In this document: positions 8,405 to 17,652 of the stretch, in pieces
Position numbering within the stretch: position 1 is the stretch's first letter
How the letters are laid out: each line of letters starts with the position of its first letter
Assembly (NCBI RefSeq): GCF_003049685.1
Contig: NZ_PYSY02000002.1
Span: 967,501 to 1,031,500 of the forward strand
Reading direction: 5' to 3'
Origin: Brucella pituitosa
Lineage (GTDB): Bacteria; Pseudomonadota; Alphaproteobacteria; Rhizobiales; Rhizobiaceae
Length of the DNA stretch: 64,000 nucleotides
The notes under the pieces: generated by a model
The model's input: the letters and a program-made list of their open reading frames with translations, nothing else
What the model was told of the DNA's origin: nothing
Databases searched by the model: none
Made by a program: the position numbers and the translations under genes

Positions 8405-8590
8405 ACAACTCGTCCTTCTTCATCTCTTGATTGCACCATAGTTTGCCAAACTTGACTGAAGCTTGCGGTACGAATCAGCGTCAGTTTTATGACAGACACA
8501 GGGTCAATGTCGCCTGGATAAGTCCACCAGATTTCTTGTAAATACTTGTTATAATAAGGAATTAACTGTCAGTACCCGCGATATCATCGA

Positions 8591-8983
8591 TCAAGCCGTA
8601 GATGTTTTCCGGCAGATAAGCTCTTCAATGAGGCTTGCGAGTTCTCGTCTTTCGGTATCATTTCGTACCGTTTCCAGCCGATCTTCCAAAAGTTCTACCC
8701 GACGTTGTTCTTTCAGGAGACCGCTGCGCTGTGATTCGAGCTGCTGTTCGATGCTCTCGCTTTCTAAGGCATTGCCTCCAAGACGTTTGATAAGCAGTGC
8801 GGGGTCGACTGTGAATGAACTGCCATCGTATCGCCGATCCTGCATAGCGATCAGCGCTTCACGCTCTTCATCAAGCACAGCCTTGCGATTATTCGTGACC
8901 GCAAGAGATACTTCCAGCCGAGCGGCGCCCAGCTTTTGCAATGCAATCAGCTTTTTGAGATTACGGGCATTGGTTTGAGCCAT
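8591..8983 (-). CDS. Coiled-coil FliJ-like flagellar protein (putative)
   Basis: A 130-residue, charged, almost wholly helical protein (RNLKKLIALQKLGAARLEV at the start; later EQQLESQRSGLLKEQRRVEL). Length, coiled-coil character and position in an export-gene cluster suit FliJ, the stalk-like partner of the FliI ATPase, but FliJ sequences diverge strongly. I chose the start at 8983, 7 bp after the fliR stop; longer in-frame extension reads through the end of fliR. Transcribed with flhA-fliR. Confidence 0.5.
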   Translation of the reverse strand: MAQTNARNLKKLIALQKLGAARLEVSLAVTNNRKAVLDEEREALIAMQDRRYDGSSFTVDPALLIKRLGGNALESESIEQQLESQRSGLLKEQRRVELLEDRLETVRNDTERRELASLIEELICRKTSTA

Positions 8984-8990
8984 GAAATCC

Positions 8991-9758
8991 TCAGAACAGA
9001 TTGCGCATCTGCGTTGACGTTTCGCCGATAAAGAAACGCAGCAGTTCCGGCAAAATGAAATAGACGACCAGCAATCCACCGCCGAGGACAAATGGCATCG
9101 ACACAAAATAGATAGGAATCGTCGGCGTCAGCTTGTTGATCAGTCCAATGGCGAAATTGACCAGAATCGCAAAGACAATAAACGGCGCTGCGATGCGCAA
9201 GGTTGCCAGAAATGCCCCGGAAAGCGCGTCGCTGATATCGATCATCGCGGCATCGGGTCTGAAATGACCTTCAACGGGTATCGCTGTGTAGGAACTCAGC
9301 AGCGCCCGCAGAATCTCAAGATGCATGTCCGTGACGAAAAACAGAAACAGCGCGCTGAAAGTGACAATGGTCGCAAGCGTTGCCTGCGGTTCAGGTTCAG
9401 TAATCGCATCGGCTGGAGTGCCGGAATAGCCCACTGCCATCGCCATCATATTGGCCATGAATTGCAGCGCCCAGAAATAAATATGCGCCAGAATCCCAAT
9501 CACCGCACCAATAAACATTTCGCTCAGCATAAGGCGAAACATCGCCAACGGATGTGTGCCATCAAGGCTGGGTGTGATGGTCTCAATCACCAGTGGAAGC
9601 ACGGCGAATGAGCAGGCGAGCGCGATGAACAACCGCACCTGCAGCGGTATCCGCCCGCTTGAGATGCCCGGCATCAGCATCAGACATGCCCCGACACGGC
9701 AGAATGCGAGCATGGCTGCGAAGACAAGCTCGTTGATCGGCAGTTGGGTGATGGGCAA
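8991..9758 (-). CDS. fliR: FliR, flagellar type III export gate protein
   Basis: A 255-residue integral membrane protein of the export gate. Motifs FCRVGACLMLMPGISSGRIP (residues 19-38) and PLVIETITPSL are typical of FliR, as is the late ILVNFAIGLINKLTPTIPIY segment. About six hydrophobic segments are visible. It assembles with FliP and FliQ into the pore through which rod, hook and filament subunits leave the cell. It starts 15 bp after flhA and is probably cotranscribed. Confidence 0.94.
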   Translation of the reverse strand: MPITQLPINELVFAAMLAFCRVGACLMLMPGISSGRIPLQVRLFIALACSFAVLPLVIETITPSLDGTHPLAMFRLMLSEMFIGAVIGILAHIYFWALQFMANMMAMAVGYSGTPADAITEPEPQATLATIVTFSALFLFFVTDMHLEILRALLSSYTAIPVEGHFRPDAAMIDISDALSGAFLATLRIAAPFIVFAILVNFAIGLINKLTPTIPIYFVSMPFVLGGGLLVVYFILPELLRFFIGETSTQMRNLF

Positions 9759-9773
9759 CGGGTTCTCTCCCCG

Positions 9774-11864
9774 TCAGGAAATCGCGCCAAGCGATTTCAC
9801 TTCGACACCACGTGCGATCTCGACATGCGACAGAACAGGCAAGGTCGCGAAAAGGCGCTCGATGATCATGCGGATATATGGGCGCGCTTCAGGAGAAGAG
9901 ACCAGCACAAACCGCTCGCCGCTATCAAAATGCTTGCGTATGGCTGCCGTGGCTTCGGTACCAAACTGCTCAAGCTGGCGCGGATCGATATCAAACTCGA
10001 CGATTTCGCCCTTGTTGTCCCGCTTGAGGCTCTGATGGAAGACCAGATCCCATCGGTTGCCAAGGCGCAGGACGTTGAGCACGCCATTATCCGACAGATC
10101 ACCGCATATCTGCTGCGCCATCCGCATGCGAACATGCTCGACAATCATTTCAGGACGGCGGACGAGAGGCGCAATCTCCGCAATCGATTCAAGAATCAGA
10201 TGCAGGTTGCGGATTGAAACACGCTCCGCAAGCAGCAGCTTCAAAACAGCCTGAAGCCCTGAATAGGAGATATTTGCCGGACAGATATCCTCAAGAAGCT
10301 TGCGATATTCCGGCCCAAGACGATCAAGCAGAATCCGCATGTCTTTATAGGATAGGAGCTGCGCCAGATTGTTACGCACAATCTCGCTCAAATGTGTCAG
10401 CAACACCGACAGATTATCGACGGTCATATAGCCATCGCGACGCAGGTCGGACGTAAATGTTTCCGGCACAGAATAGGCACGCATACCAAAAGCCGGTTCG
10501 CGCACTTCTTCGCCCGGAATAGACGGGATTGGACGTTCACCCAACACGACGAGAATTTCACCAACCCGCAATTCATGGCTCGCAACCGCAGTACCGTGGA
10601 TCTTGATACGATAGCTCTTTGGTGGCAGCGAAATATCGTCCGTTACCTTGATCTCAGGGATAACGAAGCCGTATTCCTGCGCAAACTTCTTACGCATCTT
10701 GGCGACGCGATGTGCCAGTTCCTGCTGCGATGCAATAAGGCGGGCGGAGAGCTGCTTGCCAAGGCAAAGCTCGATCTGTGTGGTTTCCAGCGAAGCCTTG
10801 ACGGAATTGCGCTCCTGCTCTTCCACATCTCGCTGCTTGGACTGTTCTTCTGCTGCCTCAGCCTCGCGCTGGCGGGCCTGACGGCGCGGCACTGCGATAC
10901 CGACAAACGCCATGGCGCCGCCCAACAGGAAGAACGGAAATGCTGGCAATCCAGGCATGATACCCAGCACAAACAGCAGGAATGATGCAATCAGAAGGGC
11001 TTTAGGATAAGCGCCAAGCTGTCCGAAAATCGCCTGATCGGCCGAGCCGCGTGTACCACCCTTGGAAACAAGAAGACCGGCTGCAAGCGAGACGATCAGC
11101 GCCGGGATCTGCGTAACCAGACCGTCGCCAACAGAAAGCTTGGTGAAAACGTCGGCTGCTTCGGAAATATCCATACCATGGCGGGTTACGCCAATGATGA
11201 TGCCACCGAAAATATTGACCGCCGTGATGATCAGACCGGCAATCGCATCACCGCGCACGAATTTCGAAGCACCATCCATCGAACCGAAGAACGAGCTTTC
11301 CTCTTCCAGTTCACGACGACGATGCTGTGCCTGTTTCTCATCGATCAGACCAGAGGAGAGGTCGGCATCGATTGCCATCTGCTTGCCGGGAATAGCGTCG
11401 AGCGTGAAGCGTGCACCCACTTCTGCGATACGCGTCGCACCCTTGGTGATGACAAGGAAATTGACGATGATGAGGATCGAGAAAACGACAAGGCCGATGA
11501 CGAAATCGCCACCCATCACGAATTGCGAGAAGCCGTGGATCACATGGCCCGCTGCCAGATAGCCTTCATTGCCATGTGTGAGGATCACACGCGTCGTCGC
11601 AATATTGAGAGACAGACGCATCATCGTTGCGATCAGCAACACGGTTGGGAAAGCCGAGAAATCGAGCGGGCGCTGAATCCACAGCGAAACCATCAGGATA
11701 AGAACGGAAAAGGCGATCGAGAAGGCCAGACCGATATCCAGCACAACTGCGGGCACAGGCAGGAAAAGCACGGTCAGAATAATGACAATGCCAGCAGCAA
11801 GCCCCAAGTCGCTGCCTGTCAGAATTCCACGCTTTGTTAATGGCTTAGCCGCTGCCTGCTGCAC
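9774..11864 (-). CDS. flhA: FlhA, flagellar type III export gate component
   Basis: A 696-residue protein with eight membrane segments in the first half and a large cytoplasmic domain. The FHIPEP-type region [15 protein letters not shown] is present here as [19 protein letters not shown], and FVKGDAIAG-like [20 protein letters not shown] follows. The cytoplasmic part docks export chaperones. The start is GTG at 11864, preceded by a good AGGAG 7-11 bp upstream. A CGCAAG-type element lies 39 bp upstream. The length is normal and the frame is intact. Confidence 0.96.
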   Translation of the reverse strand: MQQAAAKPLTKRGILTGSDLGLAAGIVIILTVLFLPVPAVVLDIGLAFSIAFSVLILMVSLWIQRPLDFSAFPTVLLIATMMRLSLNIATTRVILTHGNEGYLAAGHVIHGFSQFVMGGDFVIGLVVFSILIIVNFLVITKGATRIAEVGARFTLDAIPGKQMAIDADLSSGLIDEKQAQHRRRELEEESSFFGSMDGASKFVRGDAIAGLIITAVNIFGGIIIGVTRHGMDISEAADVFTKLSVGDGLVTQIPALIVSLAAGLLVSKGGTRGSADQAIFGQLGAYPKALLIASFLLFVLGIMPGLPAFPFFLLGGAMAFVGIAVPRRQARQREAEAAEEQSKQRDVEEQERNSVKASLETTQIELCLGKQLSARLIASQQELAHRVAKMRKKFAQEYGFVIPEIKVTDDISLPPKSYRIKIHGTAVASHELRVGEILVVLGERPIPSIPGEEVREPAFGMRAYSVPETFTSDLRRDGYMTVDNLSVLLTHLSEIVRNNLAQLLSYKDMRILLDRLGPEYRKLLEDICPANISYSGLQAVLKLLLAERVSIRNLHLILESIAEIAPLVRRPEMIVEHVRMRMAQQICGDLSDNGVLNVLRLGNRWDLVFHQSLKRDNKGEIVEFDIDPRQLEQFGTEATAAIRKHFDSGERFVLVSSPEARPYIRMIIERLFATLPVLSHVEIARGVEVKSLGAIS

Positions 11865-11902
11865 GTCCGTCTCCTATTGTCGGACGGAACATAAACGGCG
11901 AA

Positions 11903-11909
11903 GCTTGCG
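11903..11909 (-). promoter_or_regulatory. Shared CGCAAGC element upstream of flhA
   Basis: In flhA sense the sequence reads TCGCGCAAGCTTCG, 39 bp before the GTG start. The same 14 bases occur before fliF, with variants before flgB, flgE and motA. It is probably a regulator site or promoter element common to flagellar operons; the binding protein is unknown. Confidence 0.5.
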
Positions 11910-11953
11910 CGAGGGCTACGTCAGAAAAACAGCAGCCTCTTCTGGAATAGGTT

Positions 11954-12220
11954 CTAAAATCCTTTTTCGATGCGCGAATAGGCCAACAGCGTAAAGGAGT
12001 TGATCTGCGCTCCGACAAACGGCGCGGTAAAGGCCAGAACGACAAAAATGACGATGATTTTCGGCACGAAAGTCAGCGTCATTTCCTGAATCTGTGTCAA
12101 AGCCTGAAACAGCGCAATACCGATGCCCGCAAGCATTGCTGCAAGGACAGCTGGGCCGCTGGCCATAAGCACGGTCCAAACCGCCGAATTGACGATATCG
12201 AGCGCATCAGCTTCGTTCAA
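11954..12220 (-). CDS. fliQ: FliQ, flagellar type III export gate protein
   Basis: An 88-residue protein with two membrane segments (VLMASGPAVLAAMLAGIGIA and KIIVIFVVLAFTAPFV) joined by the conserved FQALTQIQEMTLTFVPKI loop. This is the complete normal FliQ length. It forms part of the FliPQR pore. It starts 11 bp after flgD and is probably the last gene of the flgK-flgL-flaF-flbT-flgD group or of the flaF unit. Confidence 0.94.
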   Translation of the reverse strand: MNEADALDIVNSAVWTVLMASGPAVLAAMLAGIGIALFQALTQIQEMTLTFVPKIIVIFVVLAFTAPFVGAQINSFTLLAYSRIEKGF

Positions 12221-12231
12221 AACCGTTTTCC

Positions 12232-12645
12232 TTAGCTAATCTTGACGCCTTGGCCGATCAGCATCGTCTTGCCGTCTTCCAGTTCGGCGAGCATGCCCGA
12301 CGACTGAATGGTCACGGATTTGACGACACCGGAAACTGTTCCGTCAGCGCTTGTCAATGTGCGGCCAATCCAGCCTTCCGCCTGCGATAGAGATGAATTG
12401 GCAATCAGCGTTTCAAGCTTGCTGTTCATCTGCACGGCCTGCTCCACATTGGAGAAGGTGGCAAGCTGGGAAACATATTGCGTCGCATCCATTGGCTGCG
12501 TCGGATCCTGATTCTGCATCTGCGTAACCAGAAGTTTCAGAAAGGAATTGTAATCCACACTGGCCTTGGCAGCAGCATTGCTGCTCGACGAGTTGGCTGT
12601 GTTGTTCGTCGTATTGTTCGCACCGACTGTCGATGTGGTGGTCAT
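12232..12645 (-). CDS. flgD: FlgD, hook-capping protein
   Basis: A 137-residue protein containing the conserved FlgD N-terminal scaffold: [20 protein letters not shown] near residues 31-50 and [19 protein letters not shown] after it. It caps the growing hook and is lost when the hook is finished. The C-terminal Ig/TUDOR-like region is short, as in other alphaproteobacteria. It overlaps flbT by 4 bp. Confidence 0.93.
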   Translation of the reverse strand: MTTTSTVGANNTTNNTANSSSSNAAAKASVDYNSFLKLLVTQMQNQDPTQPMDATQYVSQLATFSNVEQAVQMNSKLETLIANSSLSQAEGWIGRTLTSADGTVSGVVKSVTIQSSGMLAELEDGKTMLIGQGVKIS

Positions 12646-13103
12646 AGACTTGCCTCCGCAGGCTTTTCGGATTGTTTGACAGGCACGACCGGGACTGTTT
12701 CGCCCATCAGCTCGGCCTCGCGCTGATATTGCGCACGAATTGTCTTCAATGCTTCAAAAACACGTCCGTTGTGAACCAGCTCATCAACAAGCTTGAGTGC
12801 GTTGAGGATTTCCGCATCCTTGAATGCCGCAAACATGCCTTTCAGCATCTGCGCAAAGGTATTGCGGGCCTGTTCTCTCAGCGCTGGCTCGATCAGGATC
12901 ATCTGTGCCGCAAAGTAGAGCTGGCGCAGCGGCGTCGTTGTCTCATCAGGTTGCAGAACATGGTTTTCCAGCAGAAAGGTCGCGTCGTTCAACAGCTCAA
13001 GCGATACTTTCCGGTCTGCTTTCAGAACCGCGCCGTTGATGTAGATCTTCTCACCCGCACGCAGCGAAAGACGAATTGCCGATTTGCCACTATTGGTCGT
13101 CAT
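12642..13103 (-). CDS. flbT: FlbT, post-transcriptional regulator of flagellin
   Basis: A 153-residue FlbT-family protein with the typical opening [20 protein letters not shown]. In Caulobacter FlbT binds the flagellin mRNA leader and lowers its stability; in other alphaproteobacteria it can activate. I chose the ATG at 13103, one base beyond the flaF stop, because the family N-terminus begins there; a start at 13115 would add four residues. Its likely target here is the fliC leader with the hairpin at 26510-26530. Confidence 0.92.
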   Translation of the reverse strand: MTTNSGKSAIRLSLRAGEKIYINGAVLKADRKVSLELLNDATFLLENHVLQPDETTTPLRQLYFAAQMILIEPALREQARNTFAQMLKGMFAAFKDAEILNALKLVDELVHNGRVFEALKTIRAQYQREAELMGETVPVVPVKQSEKPAEASL

Positions 13104-13104
13104 A

Positions 13105-13449
13105 TCACAGACCATCCCGGATGGATTCGGTGATTTCGATCAAGGTATCGTAATCACTGCTTTCGCCCTGCCGAATGAGTTCCATTTCTTTGAGAATGAA
13201 GATGCCAACTGAAATGATGGCCGCCTTGAGTTCCTTCGGGAGCACATTCTCGTCCGACCCTAAATCGTCGATGATCGTGGTCCAGAGTTTGGTGGTGAAG
13301 TAGGCAGCATCGATGCCTTCGCGCGATCCGGCTCCATTGGCCCTGGCAGCGGCAAGCATCTCGATCGAACGGTCAAAAAGCATCCGCTCCCGTTCCTTGG
13401 CGCTCGCCATATCATCATTCATGACGTCTTCGTAGCGCAGCTGATACAT
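13105..13449 (-). CDS. flaF: FlaF, flagellin synthesis and secretion regulator
   Basis: A 114-residue FlaF-family protein: [17 protein letters not shown] near residues 18-34, then [21 protein letters not shown], the core FlaF signature. FlaF works with FlbT as an opposing pair on flagellin synthesis and binds flagellin in the cytoplasm. I chose the ATG at 13449 (MYQLRYEDV); the longer frame back to 13608 runs through a repeat element. It is coupled to flbT. Confidence 0.92.
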   Translation of the reverse strand: MYQLRYEDVMNDDMASAKERERMLFDRSIEMLAAARANGAGSREGIDAAYFTTKLWTTIIDDLGSDENVLPKELKAAIISVGIFILKEMELIRQGESSDYDTLIEITESIRDGL

Positions 13450-13538
13450 GTAGTCTCCGTTCTCCGGCATCACACTTACAGGCCGCCTCATGCTGCCCGG
13501 TGCGTGATGTTCAACTTCGGGGCGGATAAGCGCCCCAC

Positions 13539-13638
13539 AGCATCGCCCAAAAATCGGAACCGATTTTTGGAAAGAACAATGCGTCGATTTAATAGTCCAG
13601 AGCGTCATTTGTGCACCCTAAAGGGTGCACGGCGCTCT
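13539..13638. repeat. Rhizobiales-type palindromic repeat, copy 1
   Basis: The copy contains an 11-bp perfect hairpin (CCAAAAATCGG 13547-13557, CCGATTTTTGG 13560-13570), an outer GCAT/ATGC pair, and the AGAGCG end that also occurs in the copies at 31017 and 56077. It lies between flaF and flgL. Similar GGAACCG-centred palindromes are common in Rhizobiales intergenic DNA. Confidence 0.55.
13599..13638 (-). terminator. Hairpin downstream of flgL, possible terminator
   Basis: A perfect 20-bp palindrome, GTGCACCCTAAAGGGTGCAC (13611-13630), is nested inside an outer AGAGCG (13599-13604) and CGCTCT (13633-13638) pair. It starts 11 bp beyond the flgL stop. There is no strong U-tract, so it may slow or end flgK-flgL transcription or protect the mRNA end. 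Confidence 0.5.
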
Positions 13639-13648
13639 AATGATCTAA

Positions 13649-14695
13649 CTATTTCAAATAGTTCAGCAGGCTCATATTCTGCAGCTGAACTGTCAGCGCA
13701 TAGGATGTCTCGATCTGTGTCATCAATGCATTAACGCGTGTTGCAGCCTCGTAAGGGTCGACTTCCTCAAGATTAAGAACCGATTCATTGAGAATCTTCT
13801 GCTGGGCTGCAATGCGTGTTGTGGCTGCATTCGTACGCTGCTGCGCAAGACCAAGCGTCGTCTGCTCTGAGGTCATCCCCGTGACACCCTGCGTCGTTGT
13901 CTGCATAGCCTGTGTGGTGAGCGCCTGAAACGCGGAATTGTTCAGACCGATGGTCGCAAATTCAGAAACCATCACCGCCGACATGATTGTCTTGCGGAAA
14001 CCGTCTGCGTTGGCAGAGATCGATGTCGCAGCCGTTTCGCTGGGTGAAATACGGCTCTTAATCACCGTGTCAGACGCATTCGACCAATTAGCATCCCAGT
14101 TGGCATCATTGAACTGTTCAGCAAAATCGCCTTCGAGAAAGGATTTCATTTCATCGCCGGTAATATTGGCAACCCGCGGATCATTCATGCCGAAACCGAA
14201 ATGATCTTCAAATGCCTGGCGCACCGCTGTCTGGGCGGCACTACCTTCTGTATAGTCGGCAATCGGCTTCACATCGGTGTTCACACCAGAGAAAATATAT
14301 TCGCCATTATAGCTGGTATTAAGCAAACCGGTGACGGAATCGAGCAAAGACTGCGCAGATTTTGCAGCCGTTTCAGCAGCTTCAACGGTGCTGTTGGCTC
14401 CCGTCAGATCGCCGAGAAAATCCTGCGTATTTTCGATAATGGTCGTGGTCGCACTCTGCGTCGTCGTCATCCGCTGCTGCAGCAGTTTGTTCATATCGGT
14501 CAGAACAGTCAGACGATCATATTCCTTGCGCAAGGATATGGTCTGGCCAGACTTGGAACCGAGCGCCAAACCAACATCGAACACCATACCAGTGGTTGCT
14601 TCCTGTTGGGCTTTCCCAAGCTCAGCCTTAGTCTTCGCTACGAGGACCTTGAGAGCTGAAGCTGCACCATAAGTGGAAATCGATTGCGCTTTCAT
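13649..14695 (-). CDS. flgL: FlgL, hook-filament junction protein 3
   Basis: A 348-residue flagellin-like protein: N-terminal ISTYGAASALKVLVAKTKAEL helix and C-terminal coiled helix ending NALMTQIETSYALTVQLQNM, with a variable middle (YIFSGVNTDVKPI). It joins FlgK to the filament. The ATG at 14695 gives MKAQSIS; a GTG at 14704 overlapping the flgK stop is also possible. It is intact. Confidence 0.93.
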   Translation of the reverse strand: MKAQSISTYGAASALKVLVAKTKAELGKAQQEATTGMVFDVGLALGSKSGQTISLRKEYDRLTVLTDMNKLLQQRMTTTQSATTTIIENTQDFLGDLTGANSTVEAAETAAKSAQSLLDSVTGLLNTSYNGEYIFSGVNTDVKPIADYTEGSAAQTAVRQAFEDHFGFGMNDPRVANITGDEMKSFLEGDFAEQFNDANWDANWSNASDTVIKSRISPSETAATSISANADGFRKTIMSAVMVSEFATIGLNNSAFQALTTQAMQTTTQGVTGMTSEQTTLGLAQQRTNAATTRIAAQQKILNESVLNLEEVDPYEAATRVNALMTQIETSYALTVQLQNMSLLNYLK

Positions 14696-14700
14696 AAGCC

Positions 14701-16155
14701 TCACACCGCGTTGAGAAGATCGTCGAGCATGGAGTTGATCGTCGTCAACACCCGGCTCGAGGCCTGATAGGAATGTTCAAGATCAAGAAGCAGCGCCATT
14801 TCAGTGTTGATATCGACACCATTGGCATTGGAAAGCGCCTGATCGGCCTGAACAGCGACAGTCTGATTGTAGGAGAAATTGGAATTAGCCGTTTTCCGCT
14901 TGCCTTCCAGCCAGCTGATCGAAGAAGCGCTGTAATCAATAAGGCTTGCACTGGAATTAAGCCCTGCAGACGACGCAAAAGTCAGTGGCTCCGTGAAAGC
15001 TTCGTTCAAAGCGCGCAGGCGATCACTAAAGCCGGCCGCACCAGTTGCATTATATTTATAATTGGCACCATTCGCACCGCCATCACGCAAGAGAAGCGAG
15101 CTGCCGCCTTCTGATGCAACAAATGCGGACGACACCTTGATCGTGCCCGCAAGGCCAGCTGTAACGCCCGTACCCGGAACAGCTGGCGATCCGGCCCAGC
15201 CGAACAGACCGGTCTGATTTGGGCCTGCTCCAGTCTGATCAGTTTCCGCGAACATCGACACCAGACCGCGTGCGATCTCATCAAGCTGCATCTGGTATTG
15301 CGGTGCAATCTGATCACGCAACTGCAAGAGTCCACTCAAGCGGCCTGTACCGTAAGGCTGATCGAATGTGTCGTGCGTCAGTGGCACACCGTCGACCAGA
15401 ACAGCGTTGCCTGCAACACCCGCTGCGAGACCGCCGGAGGATTCGAAGCTGACTTTACGTGCCGTTGTTTCAAACAGCGTTACACCGTTTTCTGCGAAAA
15501 TGACCATGTCATTGTCGCCGCGCACCATGGTCGTGATGCCCAGTTCGCCGGAAAGCTGCTTCAGCAGTGAATCGCGCTGATCAAGAAAATCAGACACATC
15601 ACTGCCTGCACGCGTGCCGCTGACGATCTGCTGGTTCACCTTTTCGAACTTGGCCAGCACGTCGTTGATGTTGGCAACAGAGTCCGCGATTTCATTATCT
15701 GCATCGGTGCGCAGAGACTGGATCTGCTTCGTGCCATCGTTCAGGGCATCGGCCAGCGCCTGCGCAGTCGATACGACGCTATCGCCAAGTGTCGAATTGG
15801 AGGGCGAGGCAGCAAAGGTCTGGAGCGCATCGCGCAAATCGCCGATCAGGGCCGAAGGCGAACCTGAAAAATTATCCACCGAATAAAGCGACGAAAGGCG
15901 GTCAAGCCCGCCTGCAAGAATAGAAGAAGAGGATGCCGTGCTGTTCGACTGAATAAAGCGGTTGAACAACGCCTCATCAGCGGACCGGCTGATATTCACA
16001 TAAAGCGAGCCATACGGCCCGGAAGCCAGCGAGGCCGTACGCCGCGAATAATCAGGATCATTGACTCCCGCAATATTGCGAGAGACGACTGACGTCTGCT
16101 TGGACGTTGCCGCAAGCGAACTTTTGGCCGTCAGAAGAGCAGAACTAAGCGACAT
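14701..16155 (-). CDS. flgK: FlgK, hook-filament junction protein 1
   Basis: A 484-residue hook-associated protein. The N-terminal rod-family motif NIAGVNDPDYSRRTASL and the C-terminal DINTEMALLLDLEHSYQASS pattern are intact. A perfect 14-bp palindrome (CAGTTTTAAAACTG, 16201-16214) lies about 45 bp before the start, and the flgE terminator lies just beyond it, so flgK-flgL probably has its own promoter in this 101-bp gap. Confidence 0.94.
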   Translation of the reverse strand: MSLSSALLTAKSSLAATSKQTSVVSRNIAGVNDPDYSRRTASLASGPYGSLYVNISRSADEALFNRFIQSNSTASSSSILAGGLDRLSSLYSVDNFSGSPSALIGDLRDALQTFAASPSNSTLGDSVVSTAQALADALNDGTKQIQSLRTDADNEIADSVANINDVLAKFEKVNQQIVSGTRAGSDVSDFLDQRDSLLKQLSGELGITTMVRGDNDMVIFAENGVTLFETTARKVSFESSGGLAAGVAGNAVLVDGVPLTHDTFDQPYGTGRLSGLLQLRDQIAPQYQMQLDEIARGLVSMFAETDQTGAGPNQTGLFGWAGSPAVPGTGVTAGLAGTIKVSSAFVASEGGSSLLLRDGGANGANYKYNATGAAGFSDRLRALNEAFTEPLTFASSAGLNSSASLIDYSASSISWLEGKRKTANSNFSYNQTVAVQADQALSNANGVDINTEMALLLDLEHSYQASSRVLTTINSMLDDLLNAV

Positions 16156-16217
16156 CTTATCCCCATCCTACGTCGAACCGTTTTTGTTGCGAAAACAGTC
16201 CAGTTTTAAAACTGCAA

Positions 16218-16246
16218 TTCCGGGGAGACTGACCACCTCCCCGGAA
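16218..16246 (-). terminator. Intrinsic terminator of flgE
   Basis: A perfect 10-bp stem (CTCCCCGGAA side 16237-16246, TTCCGGGGAG side 16218-16227) with a 9-nt loop begins 11 bp after the flgE stop. On the transcribed strand it is followed by TTGCAGTTTT, a moderate U-rich tail. This separates flgE from flgK. Confidence 0.75.
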
Positions 16247-16256
16247 CCGCTTCAAT

Positions 16257-17459
16257 TTATCTTTTCAGGTTAACCAGTACGTCCATCAGTTCGGAACCGG
16301 TCTGGAAGACCTTCGAATTGGCGGTGTAGCTGCGCTGAGCTTCGATCATGTCGGTCAACTCTTGCGCAATATCAGCGTTGGATTCTTCCAACGCGCCGGA
16401 CGAAATCTTGCCCATGCCGCCGCCTTCAGGGAACCCAAGCTGGATGTTGCCGGATTCGGCACTCGGCGAAAACACATTGCCGCTGATAACCGACATGCGA
16501 TCAGGGCTGGCAACCGTTCCGAGCGGAATACGGTAAAGGAGCTTCTGCGCGCCATTCTCATAAAGCGCCACGACGGAACCGTCTTTGCCAATATCCACGC
16601 CCTTGATGGACGAAGGCGCCTGACCGTTGATAACGGCTTCACTGATCGTATAGTCTTTGGCAAGCTGCTTGGATGAACCAAGGTTAAGATCCAATGACTG
16701 GCCATTATAGGCGGTGAGATCAACAGCAACGTCGCCGCCGGAAAGCAGCTTACCGTTCGTGCCGTCAAAATTCAGAGTGGTTGTTCCGACTTCCACGCCA
16801 TCCGCCGCATTCTTGATCGAAACGTCCCAGGTGTTGTCGCCGGTCTTGGTGAAATAGACATCCAGCGTGATCTTGCCACCAAGGTTGTCATAAGCGATCA
16901 GCGATGTTTTGTGATTAAACTCGCCGGTAGCAGGCACTGTATCCGTCGAAGGCAGATTGACCGTGAAATTGCCAGATGTACTTGGCGTAGCGACCAGATC
17001 GGACTGCTTGACGTTCACACGCTCCAGACCGTCGAAGCTGTTGGCCACTGTAGTAACATTGCCATTCGCGTCTGCTGGATAGCCCATCAGGTAGTAGCCG
17101 GACGTATTGACAAGATTGCCATACTGATCAGGAACGAACGAGCCAGCGCGCGTAAGGAAAGGCGTGCCGTCAGCATCGCTAACTACAAAATAACCGTTAC
17201 CATCGATAGCAAGATCAGTGGTTGAAGACGTCGGACGAATGCCGCCCTGATCGGAAATACCGTAGCGAATATTGGTTTCCACGCTGCCAGAATTATATTG
17301 ACCTGCGGTGTTGGGCAGAACCAGAGACGAGAACTGCGCATCAGCGCGCTTGTAACCGACCGTGCTCGCATTTGCGATGTTATCCGCGACTGCAGACAAG
17401 CGGTTGGCCTGCGCGTTCATACCCGAAACGCCGGTCCGCATCATACCGTAGAGGCTCAT
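16257..17459 (-). CDS. flgE: FlgE, flagellar hook protein
   Basis: A 400-residue hook subunit: N-terminal SLYGMMRTGVSGMNAQANRL and NIANASTVGYKRADAQFSSL, the rod/hook family signatures, and a C-terminal SYTANSKVFQTGSELMDVLV heptad region. The middle FlgE D2 region includes SLIAYDNLGGKITLDVYF. Start at 17459 gives the usual MSLYG. It is transcribed alone: a terminator follows, and the shared CGCAAG element lies 49 bp upstream. Confidence 0.95.
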   Translation of the reverse strand: MSLYGMMRTGVSGMNAQANRLSAVADNIANASTVGYKRADAQFSSLVLPNTAGQYNSGSVETNIRYGISDQGGIRPTSSTTDLAIDGNGYFVVSDADGTPFLTRAGSFVPDQYGNLVNTSGYYLMGYPADANGNVTTVANSFDGLERVNVKQSDLVATPSTSGNFTVNLPSTDTVPATGEFNHKTSLIAYDNLGGKITLDVYFTKTGDNTWDVSIKNAADGVEVGTTTLNFDGTNGKLLSGGDVAVDLTAYNGQSLDLNLGSSKQLAKDYTISEAVINGQAPSSIKGVDIGKDGSVVALYENGAQKLLYRIPLGTVASPDRMSVISGNVFSPSAESGNIQLGFPEGGGMGKISSGALEESNADIAQELTDMIEAQRSYTANSKVFQTGSELMDVLVNLKR

Positions 17460-17507
17460 TGGCAACTCCTGAGAATTTGAGAATCCGCAGACAAGCTAAC
17501 GGGCCAC

Positions 17508-17514
17508 GCTTGCG
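17508..17514 (-). promoter_or_regulatory. Shared CGCAAGC element upstream of flgE
   Basis: In flgE sense the sequence is TTTCACGCAAGCGTGG, 49 bp before the start. It fits the element found before flhA, fliF, flgB and motA. Here it also forms a small palindrome (CCACGCTTGCGTG). Confidence 0.45.
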
Positions 17515-17652
17515 TGAAACTGTAGCCTTTAGGATTTTTACGCTTTTACTGAGGACTCGATCAGTTTCAGGGGTGCCCGGAAGGGACTACCTTTAAAAAC
17601 CGCGAATTACTGGATTTGAGCTTTTGAAAGCCCGACAGACCGGATACGAATC

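Noticed and set aside
13539-13638. An insertion sequence or small mobile element at the flgL-flaF gap
   Set aside because: There is no transposase and no target duplication; the sequence fits a short palindromic repeat family.
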